This document shows, piece by piece, positions 36,201-44,662 of a stretch of 64,000 bases of DNA. This stretch comes from an uncultured Owenweeksia sp. (GTDB taxonomy: Bacteria; Bacteroidota; Bacteroidia; Flavobacteriales; Schleiferiaceae), in assembly GCA_937146805.1 (NCBI GenBank), contig CAKZRR010000033.1, positions 40,014 to 104,013 of the forward strand, given 5' to 3'. The notes under the pieces are model-generated. The model worked only from the letters and a program-made list of their open reading frames with translations. It was not told the DNA's origin and did no database searches. Numbering within the stretch: position 1 is the first letter of the stretch; every line of letters begins with the position of its first letter. A program made the translations under genes and the position numbers.

Positions 36201-39200
36201 TAATTCCGATAGGAGCCGAACTTGGTTTGACTTTGCAAGTAGGTAAAACTATAGGTAATAATAGTTACAAGTATTGGATGTTTGATGCCGGATACCGAGC
36301 AGATGTAGGCATACCCATGGGTGCCGTAGCACTTTACGGGCTTGGCGGTGGCGGCTATTATAATATGAAGCGTGAGGAGGTTCAGCTCAATATTACCGAA
36401 CTTGAGAATATTGATAAAAATAGTTTTGACGGATCACCGGGCGCGGCCTCTAATGGAGTAAAGTTTACGCCCGAAGAAGGTGGCTTTGGTTTTTCAGCTT
36501 CAGCGGTAGTAGGCTTAGTAGGCTCAGCAGCAGCTTTTAATGCCGATTTAAAGTTTGGAATGGACTTTTACAACGGTGGGTCCGTAGATAAAATTTACTT
36601 TATGGGTGAGGGTTATATGATGCAAAGTATGGCCAGCCGAGATGGAAATGCTGCACTGCATGGAGTTTGTAACATAGAGGTGGTAATGGCCAAACCAAAT
36701 GACCCAACACGACCAAGGTTTACAGTTGATGTAGCCATAACAATTGATGTGGCAAGTATTCTGGAGGTTCAAGCGAGTGCCAATATGTACTTTTCTCCGA
36801 ACGATTGGTATGTATATTTTGGTAGCTGGAGTCAAGAAGAGGTGTACAACGATCGGATTCAGGTAAATATAGATTTACCGGTAATAGATGCTGATCTTAA
36901 CCTCAATGCCTATTTTATGATGGGCAGTAGTTTGCCCAGTGATTTGCCTCCCTTACCGCCAGAGATTGTTGAATTTTTTGGAAACCCAAAAGTTTCGCAA
37001 AATGGACAAAACAAATCCTCTAAAGAGAAACCCACCGGAAGTATGGGGTTTGCATTCGGGTCTATGGCATCGTTGGATGTATCATTTGAGTTTGCCATTA
37101 TTTACGCGGATGTAAAGTTTATTTTAGGTGTAGATGCCTTAATCACTAATGTGGAGGGAGCTGAATGCAACGGAAAAAGTGACTTTGGAATTAATAATTG
37201 GTATGCCAAAGGACAAGCCTATGCCTATGTAAATATTGAGGCCGGCTTGGTGCTGGATGTTTGGTTTTGGGAAGGCAAGGCTCCTTTGGCAGAGATTACG
37301 GCAGGCGCGCTTTTACAATTTCAAGGGCCAAACCCAATTTGGGTAGCTGGGCAATTAGCAATTGAGGGCGAAATTTTGGGAGGTTTAATTCATATCCATA
37401 CATCGTTATATGCCGAAGTAGGCGAAAAATGTGATGAGGGCTACGGCTCTCCTTTTGATGATATACCAATAGTAAGTTATACGGGACCAGATGATAAGGA
37501 TAAGGAAGTACACGTTTTTAGGGATCCTGAAATAGTGTTCAACTATCCAAATGAGCCTTTTATTTTGGAGGCTATAAATGACAAAGGCGATCAGGAAATT
37601 CATGCCTACTCTTACACGCTGCATAAGTATGAATACAGTTATAAGAACAAACAGAACAAAAAACAAGTAATTGCTACAAAGGCACCTAACTACTCTGACG
37701 ATGGATACTCTTGTTACATCAGCCCACTGTCGCCATTACCAGAGCTAAGCGAAATAAAATTTAGGATTGAGGCACGCGGATACGAGCATCAAATGAATGG
37801 TAATACGATTTTGGCCTCTAAGTCGCCAGCCTCTGATATGCAGGTTACCGAAGGAGATTTTTTTACCGATTCCTTGCCTGATGTAATATTGTTAGATGAT
37901 GTTTCCTCAACCGTGCCAGGTCTGGGGCAACAGTATTTTTTAAAAGGATCTTTTCCACAAGGTAAAGTAGTAATGAACAATGCTGAGTGTAGCCACCTGT
38001 TTAGGTCCTACTCCTTAACGGATGCCAATGAAGAGTTTGTTTACAAAGCAAGATTTACTGAGCTAAGCAGTAATAAAGAGTACGAAACCGATTGTAATTG
38101 CAACAATAAAACGGTTACCTATACCATTCCTCAAGATTTGAAAAAGGACCGCATTTACAATTTAGAGATAATGCGAATTGGCCAACCCAAGCAGGTTAAA
38201 AAGGAAGAAAGCAAAAACGTAGAGGCCTATAAAACCATTGGAGGTAAGAAGAACATACCTAAAAAAATGGTGTTAAATCTTCCGGAGAGCAATCCAAAAC
38301 CCAAGGGAGGCGGTATTGGAGGTTTAAAAATTAAAGCCCCAAACAATAACCCCAAGCCGGGCGGCTATAAACTAAACTTGGGCATGATACAGCCACCACC
38401 AAAACCAAAGTTTGGTTTAGCAAATAAAATGGTTAATCCACCCAGCCCTAAAAACCCTGGATTAGGCTTTAAAGCCAAAACCAAGAAAAAGATGGTTGAG
38501 TTGGATATATACGATCGTAAGTTGGTGGGTAAAGTGCAGCAGGTAAAAACATCAGAAAAAGCGCTGTTTAACTATCACTTTAAAACCAGTAAGTTTAATA
38601 CCCTAAATGAGAAAGCAGCCTCTATGAAGCCTGCCGGTTACTCGGTTAAAAATTACAGCATACCGGGCATACATGCCATTGGCATGGAAAACTCAGAAGA
38701 TGAGGTATTCATACCTATACTGTATTTAGAGGCTAAAGAAGGGTTTGACCAATATGATTTATACGGCATTTGGTATAACGAACCACAGGAGTATGGTGGT
38801 AATATAAGCGAGTTTATACCACCCATTTTAAACTTTGAAAAAACCAACGGCCTCAAGTTTATTGATGACTTTTATGAAACGAGTTATCATAAATCGGAGA
38901 AGACGATTTTCTACAATCGAGATTTTGATGACTATCGCTACGCTGGTGAGCTTTGGGATCCATACAACTATGAGTCACCCTTGTCTTATGAAGATCTTCA
39001 GCTACCAAAGCAATACCAAGATTTACGTCAGTTTATAGTTAAGCCTAATTGGCTTGAGGTATATTTTGAGTTTATAGATTGGGACTCGCACCGCTTTAAT
39101 GGTGGCAACAAGGGTAACAAGTTTGGGTTTTCGTTAGAAACTAAGCAATATGAGCTGCCCGATCATAGCGAGCATATTGGTGGTGGTTTGCCCTATGAAT

Positions 39201-39763
39201 TTTTGCCTATTGAGGTTTATGTAAAACAGCTTCATGGTAATATCAATTTTGGAGATAAAACGGTGTTCCCATTAAAAGGAAAGTTAAGCGGAGCTCAGAT
39301 TTTGGCTGAAAAAGCCAAAGCTGGGCAAAAGGGAATTGGCATGAATGGAGAACTTGCTGCCAACACCAAAAGCTATATAGCTCTATTAGACTACTCTGAG
39401 TACCTCGCCAAAAGAGATTTCCTATATCTCACAAATCAAATTCTTTATCGCATGCGCGATAATATGTGCTTAAACTGTGGTGATGACCCTGGTAAGGTGC
39501 CACCAGGTGGAGTAGTAGATTTCATGAATTTAGACCCTAACATGAAGGGTGAAGATGCACTTTTTAACTGGTCAGAGGTGCAACCCTACACCTTTGATTT
39601 TATACCCATGCGTAGCTTTTTGCTTAATCATAAAACGTATATACCTCGCCAAAAGGGCGAGAAAATTTACTTTGGTTTAGGTAATACAGATTATGAGTTT
39701 ACCATTGACCAACAATTGAATTCTGGTGACTGGAAGTATGAATTGCCCATTGTACCTTTTTAA
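33248..39763 (+). CDS. Very large exported protein, TANFOR-like N-terminal region
   Basis: 2171 residues from ATG 33248 (MYPLRIAFKLLSFF), which gives a signal peptide ending near HGQ. Residues ~27-300 (LTPPYSVYVEDYLGSGNN, FPGNGAEVEKTTPQLLTFNW) resemble the N-terminal region of Bacteroidota 'TANFOR' proteins: a beta-sandwich followed by an FN3-like unit. The middle 1200 residues are beta-rich repeats with AEL/ADLKF-type strands and Gly-rich turns. Residues ~1677-1750 are a Pro/Lys/Gly-rich linker, and the last 400 are a further beta domain with a CLNCGDDPG motif. There is no type A or B sorting domain, so it may stay in the periplasm or be passed out by its partners. The next gene starts 9 bases later. 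Function unknown. Confidence 0.8.
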   Translation: MYPLRIAFKLLSFFTLCLIANQTHGQLQVSVALTPPYSVYVEDYLGSGNNTIIIVTNTTAQQRQFKLIPKLENDLGQKVSVQPNFQPTAPIIIGPNQTITLTGNQLRAYNGNYSSNAIITSGIDKNKLLQQGVLPEANYSICIEAYDYQNNALLSSGNSCTNFLLTHYDPPVLVFPGNGAEVEKTTPQLLTFNWTSTGVPAYSRYEIQMVDMDVNHLFNPNDAFGNFGVQLFYKQSLIPTNSMVYTLANPPLTPGHTYAVRVIAKDPTKTIAFKNNGIGPVSTFKYTDKKVLVVKGAIIKKLVLGLPDTTMVLGKVGKLGFKLNDGGNNQNILPPPPEGCSGDCFLPAVQGTGQNPQNAQNISAGYFEVTNVLVNGNSGTGKVYIDFLKAHIKVKWSNIKVTADGKLKTGKIYADVTQGSLIDQNIAQSPNADLSSMYSQLQGLNNEVAGFGKRVSQLTGNEPPKELPLALDNGSLNLIVAGIIFEPQMARLNMLAGIEIPESALGEYLGLGQSGIAIQPNGFCSNQNLKLFLQQPAEFSLSNQQNPVKIKFNGGVDKSSVSFDCQGPKNVKIDGEFIFPKEKILAVNAQGKELPEVKVRIPFSYSSEDKFKNWILENLSVVPANFSFPATKGFIFSAQNIVYDHHSTASATGMVFHANHPNHPSNGQSNSKLWQGFYLDDVSVQFPEGFQKNGQSIVVSAQKMLIDKLGFWGTAAVQNILTPQENGSLGGWKFSIAELALDFEASVLTNGSFKGGIELPVSDMAIDYQVPINGGEDFNFQVELGDDYDLNMWLATLNLADNSSVTITKQGNKFVPSANLNGSLTVGWTKQSTGNIPNNKKPMVGNFNLPQLQFQDFKIETQNNLPKISGIKVGLDVPNLDQANMLNMPISLDSVYVNTNNPMQVGLGMKLSVNFGGGDNGISGSTDIMLLSNLEDLKFKYEGVQLNSVAIDIETSMAVLKGQIDVFQDNPEYGNGFRGFINAKIIPIGAELGLTLQVGKTIGNNSYKYWMFDAGYRADVGIPMGAVALYGLGGGGYYNMKREEVQLNITELENIDKNSFDGSPGAASNGVKFTPEEGGFGFSASAVVGLVGSAAAFNADLKFGMDFYNGGSVDKIYFMGEGYMMQSMASRDGNAALHGVCNIEVVMAKPNDPTRPRFTVDVAITIDVASILEVQASANMYFSPNDWYVYFGSWSQEEVYNDRIQVNIDLPVIDADLNLNAYFMMGSSLPSDLPPLPPEIVEFFGNPKVSQNGQNKSSKEKPTGSMGFAFGSMASLDVSFEFAIIYADVKFILGVDALITNVEGAECNGKSDFGINNWYAKGQAYAYVNIEAGLVLDVWFWEGKAPLAEITAGALLQFQGPNPIWVAGQLAIEGEILGGLIHIHTSLYAEVGEKCDEGYGSPFDDIPIVSYTGPDDKDKEVHVFRDPEIVFNYPNEPFILEAINDKGDQEIHAYSYTLHKYEYSYKNKQNKKQVIATKAPNYSDDGYSCYISPLSPLPELSEIKFRIEARGYEHQMNGNTILASKSPASDMQVTEGDFFTDSLPDVILLDDVSSTVPGLGQQYFLKGSFPQGKVVMNNAECSHLFRSYSLTDANEEFVYKARFTELSSNKEYETDCNCNNKTVTYTIPQDLKKDRIYNLEIMRIGQPKQVKKEESKNVEAYKTIGGKKNIPKKMVLNLPESNPKPKGGGIGGLKIKAPNNNPKPGGYKLNLGMIQPPPKPKFGLANKMVNPPSPKNPGLGFKAKTKKKMVELDIYDRKLVGKVQQVKTSEKALFNYHFKTSKFNTLNEKAASMKPAGYSVKNYSIPGIHAIGMENSEDEVFIPILYLEAKEGFDQYDLYGIWYNEPQEYGGNISEFIPPILNFEKTNGLKFIDDFYETSYHKSEKTIFYNRDFDDYRYAGELWDPYNYESPLSYEDLQLPKQYQDLRQFIVKPNWLEVYFEFIDWDSHRFNGGNKGNKFGFSLETKQYELPDHSEHIGGGLPYEFLPIEVYVKQLHGNINFGDKTVFPLKGKLSGAQILAEKAKAGQKGIGMNGELAANTKSYIALLDYSEYLAKRDFLYLTNQILYRMRDNMCLNCGDDPGKVPPGGVVDFMNLDPNMKGEDALFNWSEVQPYTFDFIPMRSFLLNHKTYIPRQKGEKIYFGLGNTDYEFTIDQQLNSGDWKYELPIVPF

Positions 39764-39772
39764 GACAGAGAA

Positions 39773-41860
39773 ATGACGAAAAAAACACAGAAAATATTAT
39801 TTACGGCCATTTGTGCAATGCAGGTTACGGCAATGTTATTTGCTCAAGGCCAGAAAGATACCATAGGAACTATAGAGGCTGGAATAGAAGCACAAGCCCG
39901 ATTTAAGAAGGGGGTGGTAGAATTGCGATGGGCACCCAATGCGCATTACACTTTTGCACTGACCAAAAAGCATGGCTATGTTGTGGAGCGATATGATGCT
40001 ACCCTAAAAAAATACCAACCGCTTGATACCATAAGGCCTTATACTTTGGCTGAGTTTAAAAGTAAGTTGGATACCACTAATATGTATGTTACCTCAGCGG
40101 CTCAAGCACTTTGGGGTAAGTCAAAATCACTACCAAACCCAAATGCTAATCCATTTGAAGCAGCAAAGGCAAAGGCGGAAGAACAGAACAACCGCTTTGT
40201 CTTTGCTTTGCTTGCTGCTGAGTATAATAATCAGGCAGCCATTGGTTTAGGATTATACTTTAAGGATGAAACGGCTAAGCCGAATGCTATTAATACGTAT
40301 AAAATTTACGCACTTAATGTTGCCAAAAACCTGTTGACTATTGATACCGCTGGGGTGTCTGTAAATACATTTGGTGAAAAAGAAGACCGCGCTGTTACAG
40401 GTGTTTTTGCCGAATCGTTTGATGGGAAGGTAAAATTGCAATGGCCCAAGAGCGAAAATAATCACAGATATAGTGGTTATTATATTGAACGAAAGTCAGA
40501 TGCAGGATTTAAACGGCTCAATGATTTGCCTCATATTTCGAGTGATGCTAACCGCGAGAATATTTTCAATGTTTTTATAGATACCACGGTAACCAATGGA
40601 GTTAAATATACCTATCGCATTTTAGGAATCAATTCGTTTGCAGATGTAGAGTTACCCTCTAAGGAATTAACAACACAGAGCAAAGACCTAAACGGGCCTA
40701 TTCCACCAAAGGGCTTAGTAGTAGCGCACCTTTCGAATAGTGAATTTACACTTACATGGGAGGCAAACACAACGCAACGCGACCATAATGGGTTTATAGT
40801 GGCACGTGCTAAAGACGGTATGGGGCCCTTTGAAATTATTACTGAAAACAGATTGGCCAGCAAAACACGCCAATGGGTAGATAAAAATCCTCCATTGTTA
40901 AATGAGAGTTACTACATAGTTTATGCGGTTGATGAAAGCGGTAACAAGAGCGCAAGCGGAATGGCAGTTGGGCAATGGCGAGACAGTATTCCACCCGCAA
41001 AGCCTATTAATTTAATAGGCTATTCAGACTCTACCGGGATTGTAATGTTGGCTTGGGAGTTGGGTAATGAACCTGATTTATATGGCTACAAAGTGTTTGT
41101 TGGAAACGCTAAAAACAGAGATTTTCATCAGGTAAACAGCCTTATGGTGGAAGGGAATGTTTTTTTGGATAAAATTTCGCTTAACACTCTTTCAGAGGAT
41201 ATTTTCTACTACGTAACAGCCTTTGATTTTCGCTATAACGCCAGTGTGCATAGCGATACTTTAAAGCTTGAAAAGCCTGACATCATTCCTCCAACGCCCA
41301 TAATTTTTAAAAGCTATGCTATTACCAGCGATAGTATTTCCATGGAATGGGCCGCCAGCTCAAGCCAAGATGTGGAAGCCTATTATATGCTTAGGAAACT
41401 ACCCGAAATGGAGAAATATGATGTGTTACAAAAATTGGAGATGGCCACCACACAGTTTACCGATAAAACAGTGGAATTGAACGTAACCTACGATTATGCA
41501 GTGCTGGCAATAGATGACGCGGGTTTGCCGGCCTTGCCAAGTCAGCCACTGCGTTTAACCTGTGTAGATAGAGGCTTGCGAAGTGGAATAAACGACCTTA
41601 CGGGATCCATAATGGAAGAGGAAGGTGCTTTTGAGCTTAGTTGGTCTATACCTGTAGATAAAGAAGTGCAAGTAGCCATTTATAGAAATGATAACAACAA
41701 AGGGTTAGAAAAGCTGGCCCAAATAGCGGGAGATAAAACAGTTTTTGTAGATGAAACCCTTTACAATAATGGAGGAAAGTTTGACTATGCTGTGAAACTT
41801 ATTTACCCCGATGGCGGAGAATCTACAATGAGTAATGTGGTTACCCTAAAGTTGGAATAG
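39773..41860 (+). CDS. Exported multi-FN3 protein, partner in the giant-protein operon
   Basis: 695 residues: a signal peptide (MTKKTQKILFTAICAMQVTAMLFA), an N-terminal domain with WAPNAHYTFALTKKHGYVVERYD, and about five fibronectin type III-like units. Their strand motifs are GKVKLQWPKSENNHRYSGYYIER, EFTLTWEANTTQRDHNGF, IVMLAWELGNEPDLYGYKVF, SISMEWAASSSQDVEAYYM and AFELSWSIPVDKEVQVAIY. No sorting domain or lipobox. It lies 9 bases after the giant protein and 3 bases before the beta-barrel gene, so the three are one transcript. It could bridge the giant protein to the barrel; this is inference from the order only. Confidence 0.85.
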   Translation: MTKKTQKILFTAICAMQVTAMLFAQGQKDTIGTIEAGIEAQARFKKGVVELRWAPNAHYTFALTKKHGYVVERYDATLKKYQPLDTIRPYTLAEFKSKLDTTNMYVTSAAQALWGKSKSLPNPNANPFEAAKAKAEEQNNRFVFALLAAEYNNQAAIGLGLYFKDETAKPNAINTYKIYALNVAKNLLTIDTAGVSVNTFGEKEDRAVTGVFAESFDGKVKLQWPKSENNHRYSGYYIERKSDAGFKRLNDLPHISSDANRENIFNVFIDTTVTNGVKYTYRILGINSFADVELPSKELTTQSKDLNGPIPPKGLVVAHLSNSEFTLTWEANTTQRDHNGFIVARAKDGMGPFEIITENRLASKTRQWVDKNPPLLNESYYIVYAVDESGNKSASGMAVGQWRDSIPPAKPINLIGYSDSTGIVMLAWELGNEPDLYGYKVFVGNAKNRDFHQVNSLMVEGNVFLDKISLNTLSEDIFYYVTAFDFRYNASVHSDTLKLEKPDIIPPTPIIFKSYAITSDSISMEWAASSSQDVEAYYMLRKLPEMEKYDVLQKLEMATTQFTDKTVELNVTYDYAVLAIDDAGLPALPSQPLRLTCVDRGLRSGINDLTGSIMEEEGAFELSWSIPVDKEVQVAIYRNDNNKGLEKLAQIAGDKTVFVDETLYNNGGKFDYAVKLIYPDGGESTMSNVVTLKLE

Positions 41861-41863
41861 AGC

Positions 41864-43513
41864 ATGAAAGGATTTGGTATACTATTTCTACTAATGTGTT
41901 CGATGTTTAGCAAAGCTCAGGATATAGAGAAGGCGTTAAAGGAAAAACCATGGGATTACACGGGCTCAATAGGAGGGAACTTTAGTACCTATTCGGTGAA
42001 TGGGATTGATCCCCAAAGCAATCCTTATTTTTGGAGTGTTTACGGAAACTTTACCCCCATTATCTATGGTTTTAAAGCGCCTTTTAGGTTTGTAATTGGG
42101 CGGCAACAGCAGTCGTTTGATAGGCCTTTTATTCAAATGGGCATTAGCCCGAGCTATAAATGGGCCACTTTACATCTGGGTACTCGAAACATGTTGTTTT
42201 CTAAATACACATTGGCCAACCATAGCTTTAATGGAGCCGGTATAGAGTTAACTCCAGGCAAGTGGCGTATTGCTGCCATGTACGGCCAATTTAGGCGTGC
42301 TATTGAATGGGATTCTACCGATGTAAACTCGCAATATCGTGTACAATACAAACGCTTAGGCTATGGTGCCAAACTGGGGTATGGTGGGGATAAAGGTTTT
42401 ATAGAGTTTAGTTATTTTAAAGCTTGGGATGAGGCATCATCTTTAACCAACCCTTTGCCAGATACTAATTTGACACCGGCAGAAAATGCGGTTTTGGGCA
42501 TTAATATTAGAAAGACGATTGGTAAGAAAGTAGATTTTTATAGTGAGATGGCCGTAAGTGCCTATACACGCGATGTTACAAATAGTAGTCTTCAAGAGGA
42601 TTTACAAAACCCCTTGGTTAACGCCAACATAACTTCTCGCTTAAACTATGCGGGAGAGGTCGGAATAGCGGTAAGAGTAAAACCAGGAAAAATAAACCTT
42701 AGCTATCAACGCATTATGCCGCAGTTTGAAACCATGGGTGCTTACTTTATGGCCAACGATGTAAGTAATATTAAGTTAGCTCCTTCCTTTCGCTTTTTTA
42801 AAAACAAATTGAATGTGAATGGAGCTGTAAATTATCAAACCAATAATTTGGAGAATACGCGCTTAGAAACCACCAAGCGCATTTTTGGATCGGGAAACTT
42901 CACTTTTATCCCGAGTGCTAAATGGGGGTTGAGCGGAAATGTGATTACGAACAATGTAAATCAAACCGAAACCCGTCTCAACCGGCCAGACTCCGTTCGC
43001 ATAGCCAACATTTCAAACACCTTTGGATTGACACCTTATCTTAATTTTTTAGACTCTAACTCGGTATCTAACCTAAGTTTAGTATTAAACTATACTGAGT
43101 TAAACGATAAAAACGTATTGACAAGGCAATTTTCGGATTTTACCGTAACCACGGTAATGCTCAATTGGGTTAGAACGAGGATAAAAACAGGCTTTACTTT
43201 TAATGCAGGGGCTAACGTTAATGTGATGAAGTTTTACCAAACCGATAACCTACGCTATGGAGCCACCATTGGAGCAGGTAACACCTGGAAAGATGGAAAG
43301 CTGACGGCCAATATTAATAATACTTTTAATTTGAGTACGGTAAACTCTAATAGCGATGGTTATACCAACACTACAAATGGCAGTGTAACCTACCTGCTGG
43401 GCAAGCGCCATTCGTTTAGTTTTAATTTAAACCTGCTGTATAATAAATCCAATCAGTTTAGTACCTATACGGAGCTCCGCAGTACTGTATCCTACGTGCA
43501 TACTTTTAAGTAA
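41864..43513 (+). CDS. Outer-membrane beta-barrel protein, third gene of the operon
   Basis: 549 residues with signal peptide (MKGFGILFLLMCSMFSKAQ) and alternating amphipathic strands throughout (for example WATLHLGTRNMLFSKY, KINLSYQRIMPQFETMGAYFMA, HSFSFNLNLLYNKSNQF). It ends SYVHTFK, with an aromatic residue near the C-terminus as in barrels inserted by BamA. No plug or TonB box is evident. Being next to two exported beta-rich proteins suggests a porin-like anchor or export channel. It converges with the alpha/beta hydrolase gene, 7 bases apart. Confidence 0.85.
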   Translation: MKGFGILFLLMCSMFSKAQDIEKALKEKPWDYTGSIGGNFSTYSVNGIDPQSNPYFWSVYGNFTPIIYGFKAPFRFVIGRQQQSFDRPFIQMGISPSYKWATLHLGTRNMLFSKYTLANHSFNGAGIELTPGKWRIAAMYGQFRRAIEWDSTDVNSQYRVQYKRLGYGAKLGYGGDKGFIEFSYFKAWDEASSLTNPLPDTNLTPAENAVLGINIRKTIGKKVDFYSEMAVSAYTRDVTNSSLQEDLQNPLVNANITSRLNYAGEVGIAVRVKPGKINLSYQRIMPQFETMGAYFMANDVSNIKLAPSFRFFKNKLNVNGAVNYQTNNLENTRLETTKRIFGSGNFTFIPSAKWGLSGNVITNNVNQTETRLNRPDSVRIANISNTFGLTPYLNFLDSNSVSNLSLVLNYTELNDKNVLTRQFSDFTVTTVMLNWVRTRIKTGFTFNAGANVNVMKFYQTDNLRYGATIGAGNTWKDGKLTANINNTFNLSTVNSNSDGYTNTTNGSVTYLLGKRHSFSFNLNLLYNKSNQFSTYTELRSTVSYVHTFK

Positions 43514-43520
43514 GGGTTTC

Positions 43521-44309
43521 TTATTTTTTGGTTGAAACCAAGAATTGCTTAATACTATTCAACATCATATCAAAATCCTCAATATGACTCATATGCCCAT
43601 TTTCGGTAATGCAGGGAGTTACTTTTTTGGCCTGTAGTTGTTCCTGTAGTGCCTCAAACGGAAAAACAGGATCGTTTTTAGCGGCTATAAAAAGAAATGG
43701 ATACGGTGCAAAATGCAACAATACTTCTCTGTCTGCTCTTACCTTCATGCCTTCTAAGGCGGCTATAATACCTTGTTTAGAAGTTTGCAATGCTTGTTTT
43801 TTCACATGGCCAATTTCTTCTTTAAAGTTACGCCTGTTTTTAGGTCTAAATAGCAGTGGAATGGCCGTTCTGATAAAAGCCTTATGATTTTCTTTTACCA
43901 GTTTAATGGCTCGGTCTCTATCCTTTTGTTTTGATGTGCTGTCTGCGGATGCGGTAGAGTTCATCAACACTACGCCCTTTATGTGCTCTGGATACCTTTC
44001 GGCAAAAGCCAAAGCCACATAACCGCCCATAGAGTGCCCCACCAATATTACTTTTCTAAGTTTTTTATGATCTATTAAAGCCTTTACTAAATCGGCCATT
44101 TCTTCCATGGTGTGGATGTAGCCTATGTTGTCTGACTTACCATGACCGGGTAAGTCTAGACATATTTTGCGATAAGCACGAGGCAAGGCGTTTACTACGT
44201 TCTTCCACATTTCATGGTTTTCTAAAAACCCGTGCAAAAAAATAATGGCCGGTCCTTGGTGGCTTAACTCATAATGAAAGTTTACATCCTTGTGTTTAAA
44301 AGTGCTCAC
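43521..44309 (-). CDS. Alpha/beta hydrolase
   Basis: 262 residues with the hydrolase fold: FLHGFLENHEMW (oxyanion hole), LDLPGHGKSD, nucleophile Ser93 in GHSMGG, Asp213 in AAKNDPVFP and His239/His242 in NGHMSHIEDF. It resembles small esterases and MhpC-type hydrolases; the substrate is unknown. The start is GTG at 44309, supported by the decayed second copy at 47932-48072 where the same GTG and following codons are kept. No ATG lies upstream. Confidence 0.88.
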   Translation of the reverse strand: MSTFKHKDVNFHYELSHQGPAIIFLHGFLENHEMWKNVVNALPRAYRKICLDLPGHGKSDNIGYIHTMEEMADLVKALIDHKKLRKVILVGHSMGGYVALAFAERYPEHIKGVVLMNSTASADSTSKQKDRDRAIKLVKENHKAFIRTAIPLLFRPKNRRNFKEEIGHVKKQALQTSKQGIIAALEGMKVRADREVLLHFAPYPFLFIAAKNDPVFPFEALQEQLQAKKVTPCITENGHMSHIEDFDMMLNSIKQFLVSTKK

Positions 44310-44662
44310 AGAAATACGGGGTTAAAGAAGAGCGCAAAACTACAGAATAGGGCTTGAAGCTTTAGTAGGAAAGGGTACTTGAAAAGGGAAGCTTTTTAAC
44401 AGGTTGCTTTGGATCCTAATCTCCATTTAGAGCTTAATCATTTAACGACAATTTGCGACTGCATTCGCAAATTGTCGTTAAATGATATGGTTTTATCCTC
44501 ACTTCATCATTCTCCCAAAAGTCATGAAAAAATGGTGATTTCGGAGGTAGCCTTCTTTTGCTTACTTGCCACTGTTATTCAATGGTTAAGGCAGAATAGG
44601 TTTCACGAAATTTACGTTTTTAGTTCTTTGGAGAATTTAGCTAAGGTTTGGATTTAACTTAT
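44310..44662. other. Intergenic region with duplicated segment and palindrome
   Basis: There is no convincing gene. The first ~47 bases are nearly the same as 48073-48119 (upstream flank of the decayed hydrolase copy). The middle holds a perfect 22-bp inverted repeat. A short open frame over 44409-44657 contains the palindrome and has no coding character. Confidence 0.7.
44437..44486. repeat. Perfect 22-bp inverted repeat with 6-base loop
   Basis: Arms 44437-44458 and 44465-44486 are exact reverse complements around the loop CTGCAT. There is no T-run after either arm, so it is not an ordinary intrinsic terminator. It may be a MITE or IS remnant, a cruciform or a site-specific recombination target. 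Confidence 0.85.

Noticed and set aside
43515..43539. GGTTTC/GAAACC hairpin at the junction of the barrel and hydrolase genes as a terminator
   Set aside because: Only 6 base pairs with a 13-base loop, overlapping the end of a coding region; too weak to call.
44409..44657. 82-codon plus-strand frame
   Set aside because: Contains the perfect 22-bp palindrome, reads through both arms, and has no recognisable protein features or promoter.
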